64,000 nucleotides of DNA from positions 1,860,001 through 1,924,000 of the forward strand of contig JAPEHQ010000009.1 in assembly GCA_027405735.1 (NCBI GenBank). The letters are read 5' to 3'. Under the pieces are notes generated by a model. The model made no database searches. It was not told where the DNA came from and was given only the letters and a program-made list of their open reading frames with translations. Position 1 is the first letter of the stretch. Every line of letters begins with the position of its first letter. The position numbers and the translations under genes were made by a program. Positions 59,468 through 64,000 of this stretch are shown here, piece after piece. The DNA is from Mucor racemosus (lineage: Eukaryota; Mucoromycota; Mucoromycetes; Mucorales; Mucoraceae).

Positions 59468-61825
59468 TTAAGTAAAACAAAAGCACTGTAGTACATACTC
59501 TGACATTATTATGTTCAGGGTACGCTGATTCTCGCCCCGGCAAATGTATGAATAGTCATTTATATTTACATAATAGGAGTTACAGGGATACAGATATTCT
59601 TTTAAAAATTTCTTCGTATAGTTCTTATAGTTCTTCTACGAAATACCTAACAGTTTTGTTCAATTAAATGCCATGTTCGGAAACGTATAACTGGAATTCA
59701 ATGATATATTGCTGTATTGATGAGTCTTCTTCGGCATAAAATTTGATATTTTTTGTGCTTTTGGGGTAATCTACTTGAGGTATGTTTTTTTTTTCATCCG
59801 GTAAACTTTCTTATAATTGCTATGCAATGTTGGCATTATGTTGGGTATACGTGGTTATCGTTTTGATGCCGTTTGGATATATTTTTCTTTCCAAAAAATT
59901 CTTCGAGGTATTTAGTAATTTTGAATGTTTGACCTAAAGTATATTCGATAATTCCATCGAGTTAACAAAGATATTGTACCTCTTCAACATAAATGCTAAA
60001 TAAATTTACCTGGTATTTTCAGACATTAGACCAGACGAATAGATGATGGTTATTTACATTTATTTTCTCCCTGTTCCCTGATTATCTTGATTGGGGTAAC
60101 AGATATGGTATTATTTGAGTCTGGGAAATAAAAGACTCGGGAGTCTGGTGGTGTCTGAAACATACTGGATATAATATATGCTACCAGGACTACTGTCGAA
60201 AGCGATCCTGGACCAGCTTTTTGGTATGATTTTTTTAACATGGCTTGACATGTTGTGAGGCATATATTAAGATATTTCACATATTCATGCGTCTTAAAAA
60301 CTTGCAATAGGGTATTCCTTATCTTCGAAAAAGTGTTTCTACATTAAAATATTAAATACGTAAGTTTATCAATGAATATGTAATCATTTACATTATATTA
60401 TGTTTGAAAGTTTTACGATAAGATGCAGAAACATGTTTATAGGGTATACGATATTCTAAGCGAAAGGATATATATACTGTACTTGATGTTCAATTATGCG
60501 TTGTTTGTTTTGGATATAATCGACCTAAAAAAGCGTGCTAAAAACAATTTTTTGATTAAAATTGGGGAGAATACTTGCAATCAAACTTGGGGCATATTTG
60601 TCTTTTCATTGCCATTAAAAAGGTTAGGGATCATGGCAGTGTCCGTTCAATTTGAGAGAATGTTGATAGAATTGCTCTTTAATATTACTGTAGCCGATAT
60701 ATTTGCTGATTTTATTGGTATTGGTGTTACCATTTACTGGTTTTGAGAGTATAAACTTGGATCCACCGTGTTGTGTAGACAAGAACTGAGGATACATAGT
60801 TTTTTGGTCCTTCGTAAAACCAAGGGCGTAGTCAATTAGAGGCTTTGGAAGTATCCAGAAAATATACGAAATAATCCCCATTGCAGTAAATTACGATGTT
60901 AATTTACTAAAATAAAAAAAATATAAAAATAAAAGCAGTAGAAATACAATTATAATCAGCTAAAGTTTTTATTACAAAAGATTTCTGAAGAGTTAAAATA
61001 ATTGAAAAGTATGAGGGTATTTATAGTGATTTGGAGAATTTGGATACCATCAGACTTGAATGGATGTATATTTAGTAATCTTCCAGTTTTGAGTACATTG
61101 TTATTGATTTGATATTTTAAGGTGTAAACTGTATAGAGCATTGACCATAAGGAATTGTATGTCAAGTGTGACAATATCGACCTTTTGGGAAATGGTTGTT
61201 TTTGTTTATTTCTGTTATATCTATTTTATGTAACCTTGATTTTTAAGGGGTAGTTTTTATATGCTTGAATCTTATTTATATTGATAGTGCAACTACGATA
61301 TAGATGAGTAGTTGACTAAATTGATATCTTTGTTTATTATCATTATTAATTTGGATAGAATCCTGTTTTGATATATATGTCATTTGTGTAATTGATTGCG
61401 CCGTGATCAAGGGTGCTATCTTCTACACGACATGTATGGTTCAAAAAGGGTATTTCATATTTTTAGCATGCGTTTGTTATTGTGTTCAATTGAAGCGTTT
61501 GTTTATTATCGTTGTTCACATTTCAAATGGCATCATATTTTATGAGCGACACTTGAAATTTAGGTTGTTTTATTTTTATCAAGCGTTTTTAGTATGTAAT
61601 TCCACTGCACCCATTATCTTTATTATACATTACGAGGATATTTGCTTATTAATTTTGGTAGTTTTCATTCTCGTATATGTTGGTTCTGGGTAGCGTTCGC
61701 AAAATGACCGAGCGCAAGCGGTTTCAGCAAGCATTTTTCAAGTCTAAAATATTTAAAAGTTATTTGACTAAGCCCGAGTCTAAGTAACGGCTCGTCGAGC
61801 AGTTATATAATACCAAGCATTTTCA
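59468..61825. other. G/T-rich, C-poor region without a recognised gene
   Basis: The plus strand is visibly rich in G and T and poor in C. ORFs of 85-107 codons occur on both strands (60050-60307 minus, 60423-60746 plus, 60624-60881 minus, 61403-61693 plus) but none has a known motif or splice partners. The bias is the mirror of the LTR3 interior, so this could be the interior of a related element in minus orientation; no LTR was found. Confidence 0.35.
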
Positions 61826-62168
61826 GTTCTGAAAGCAAGCAAGCAAGCATAAATCAAGCATTAACTAATTTTCCAAAAAGTCAAGCAAGTAGAGCACAAG
61901 CATATAAGCAAGCGAGCAAATCCGACAGCAAATCCAAGTATTGTACTATATATCTTCAGCCTGATATTGGTTTAAAGTATGACAAATTTTGACATTTTTA
62001 AAGCTAAAAATACGAAAATTGAATGAATTTGCCTTGTATCACATGCTTGCTTACTTGATTTGAAAGCAAGCACGTTTACATGCAAGCAAGCCAAAGCAAG
62101 TAATATCCTGAAAAAAGCGCAATCCAAGCGAGCCCAAGCATAGGGCTCGCTCGCTTGCTTATGCTTGC
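61826..62168. repeat. GCAAGC-rich element fragment
   Basis: The words GCAAGCAAGC, AGCAAGCGAGC and their complements recur at both ends (61840-61920 and 62080-62168), pointing outward from an AT-rich middle. This gives a loose inverted repeat. The inner right part GGGCTCGCTCGCTTGC is echoed at 26010. It abuts LTR2 at 62169. Confidence 0.5.
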
Positions 62169-62714
62169 TGTTGTATGCCGCCTAGTGTCATACGCTATCA
62201 CCTTCTACAGTATCAATACATCTTACAATCTATTGACGACTACGACATGTATTGAAGTGCAAAGTCTTGATATCGGATATAAGAAACTCCTAGCGTACTA
62301 AGTTGAATCTGGTAATTATCGAGAACGCTTGGACCTCGATTATGACACCATATTATTTCATCGCAGCGGCTGACCAATCAAGTAGCTATCAAACCAACAT
62401 CCAAGCACAAAATTTAGCGCAGCATTGAAACAAGACTACTCACATGCTCTGCAAGAACGCTTAAATCATGATTGGTCCATTTCAATCCATAGGTTACTAT
62501 CAAACAGATCTAATGGTTCAATAGTGCCTTATTAAATTAAATCTCAGGATCTCAATGCTAAATCAATATACAGTAAAAGGCCATACTTTTATATCCAAAT
62601 AAACGATATCTTGTTTTTATTATACAGTTGAAGAACTGATTCATTACTCATTTTATTTTAACTGCATTCTTTTTTAGGTACAGTATTATTTATCAAACAT
62701 GAAAATATAGGACA
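62169..62714 (-). mobile_element. Solo LTR, family LTR2 (inverted)
   Basis: The reverse complement matches 900-1431 throughout. In element sense it starts TGTCCTATATTTTC and ends GGCATACAACA. It has a TATATCCAAATAAACG-type box region and no obvious target duplication (CTTGC versus CAACA). Confidence 0.65.
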
Positions 62715-62929
62715 CAACAGATGGTTTTATTGGACAGAAACATCATGTTTTGCCGATGTTTTCTCAATTCACAATGATCTGTGAAAGTAGAAACATTAGC
62801 TTTTATGCAGGATATATTTAAATCTACCATCATGTATAATTGGAGATTAATTGGACCAATATTCACAAGGATGGGGTTTTTTTTCTTTGTTTTCTGCAGT
62901 TGTAAATATTAGTTTATTATTTTGTAAAA

Positions 62930-64000
62930 CTTAAAACTCATTATCCAGGGATTAATTTCTGTATTCACAAGATAGATCTAATTGATTGCTACTCTGTATT
63001 TTTTGTTTCAGCCAAAAATATTGATTTTTCATCGAGATAATCAAAATAATAGTCGATATCACAGCTTACAGCTTATGATAACTGGGTTCCAAAATTTATT
63101 TTAAAAAATGGACGAAAAATGATGAAAAAAACAAAATCGTTTAATTGATCATGAACTGCAAAGTAAGTCAACCTAGTATACTAAATAGCTTTTGTACAGT
63201 TTTAGATTCTGCATCCATCTATATAAAAGTTGAAAAAATGTTTCACGTAAAATTTTACGCAAAATGCAAGTGAAATTTTGGAGGTTTTTTGAAGATACAC
63301 GTCACTTTTTATAAGCATATTTAAAATATAGTAAACTGAAATGATGCGCAAAAAAAGTATCTATCGATCGAGCTATTGCAAAATCTTCTAGCTGCATTAT
63401 TCTTAGAGAAAACAACATTTTTGTCCAAATTTTTTTCAAATTCAGAATTTGGGATGAAGGTATATAAGGGAAAAATGGAAGCTAGAAATGGAGGTACCTT
63501 TTTGTGCACATTTTTTAGGATATCTCCACGAAAAATTAATATTTTAAAAAACACTAAATTGGATCCCAGAGAGCTTAACGAGCGTAATGACATGAATGCA
63601 AAAAAAATGTTGCTCAATTTAGCCAATATTTTGAAATCTACTATAGAAATGCCAAAAAAAATGAAAAAAAATAAAGGTGCTCAGAATTTTTTTATATTAA
63701 AACATGTTATAAAGCGTTTCAAAACAAGCAAGTTTTATTATTAAAAAGTGTTAGTATAACTTAATTTTTTCTAGAGATATGAAGCCTCAAAGTTTTCAAT
63801 CCTTTAGCAGTGAAACACGCGTAAAACATCTGAAACATTAGCACTAAAAAATTAATACCAACTGCAAAAAGCAGGATATTTTTGGATATTCATTTTTGGA
63901 TTAAAGCTGAACATCTCAGATACATTGGCATATAATTTTTTCTTGGAGTTACTAGGTGAAAAAAAAAGTAGAGCAGGAATGAAAAGTGAGACCCAGTTTT
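62930..64000 (+). repeat. Dispersed repeat R2, copy E (cut by window end)
   Basis: It matches copy A from the TATTCACAAGATAGAT block onward and runs off the window at GAGACCCAGTTTT. Its ORF at 63376-63744 is the longest version (122 codons), yet the overlapping minus-strand ORF is nearly as long (101), so coding is doubtful. Confidence 0.72.

Noticed and set aside
60423..60746. 107-codon plus ORF
   Set aside because: No family signature or splice partners, and an overlapping minus ORF of similar length; probably reflects the G/T bias.

Overview
The window looks like a nuclear contig of a filamentous fungus, most likely an early-diverging Mucoromycota species. The evidence is very AT-rich sequence, many short GT-AG introns (about 51-130 nt), CT-rich tracts before start codons, and proteins that are fungal in kind: a Rom-type RhoGEF with DEP, DH, PH and CNH parts, kynurenine 3-monooxygenase, a Dcr2-like phosphatase and small Tim8. 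The species is not identified. No tRNA, rRNA or CRISPR array was recognised.

Genes sit in two islands. Island A (20.3-34.8 kb), in order: an EF-hand mitochondrial carrier (+), the ARPC1 subunit of the Arp2/3 complex (-), kynurenine 3-monooxygenase (+), a secreted Dcr2-like phosphatase with six beta-prism (MABP-like) repeats (-), and the RhoGEF (+). Carrier and ARPC1 converge. ARPC1/KMO and phosphatase/RhoGEF are divergent pairs sharing upstream regions. Island B (54.3-58.0 kb) holds an ACOT13-like hotdog thioesterase (-), Tim8 (+), a REX1B-like coiled-coil protein (-) and a coiled-coil gene broken by one in-frame stop (-). I re-spliced every gene by eye; exon coordinates are in the entries.

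The other roughly two thirds is repeat-rich. (1) A 3.5-kb family with short terminal inverted repeats (357-899, 1814-6201, 12551-16064, and internal pieces near 36, 44 and 50 kb) carries a decayed fragment of a WD40 gene that resembles cytoplasmic dynein intermediate chain. (2) Four LTR families occur. A young 4.5-kb element with 180-bp LTRs and a 5-bp duplication has no coding capacity and splits an ORF. A 3.8-kb element has 300-bp LTRs and gag but no pol. Solo or partial LTRs include one with a perfect TTTAT duplication. (3) A 1.2-kb dispersed repeat (R2) has five copies. (4) A satellite-like locus at 7.6-10.6 kb joins nine 90-bp units to about 2.2 kb of degenerate 21-bp units.

The genes do not form one pathway. 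They are ordinary housekeeping genes (actin nucleation, NAD synthesis, mitochondrial import and transport, Rho1 signalling) between transposon-filled blocks. The most unusual items are the dynein-fragment repeat family, the coding-empty but recently mobile LTR element, the 90-bp/21-bp tandem locus, the gag-only element with a slippery heptamer at its frame change, and the beta-prism/phosphatase fusion.
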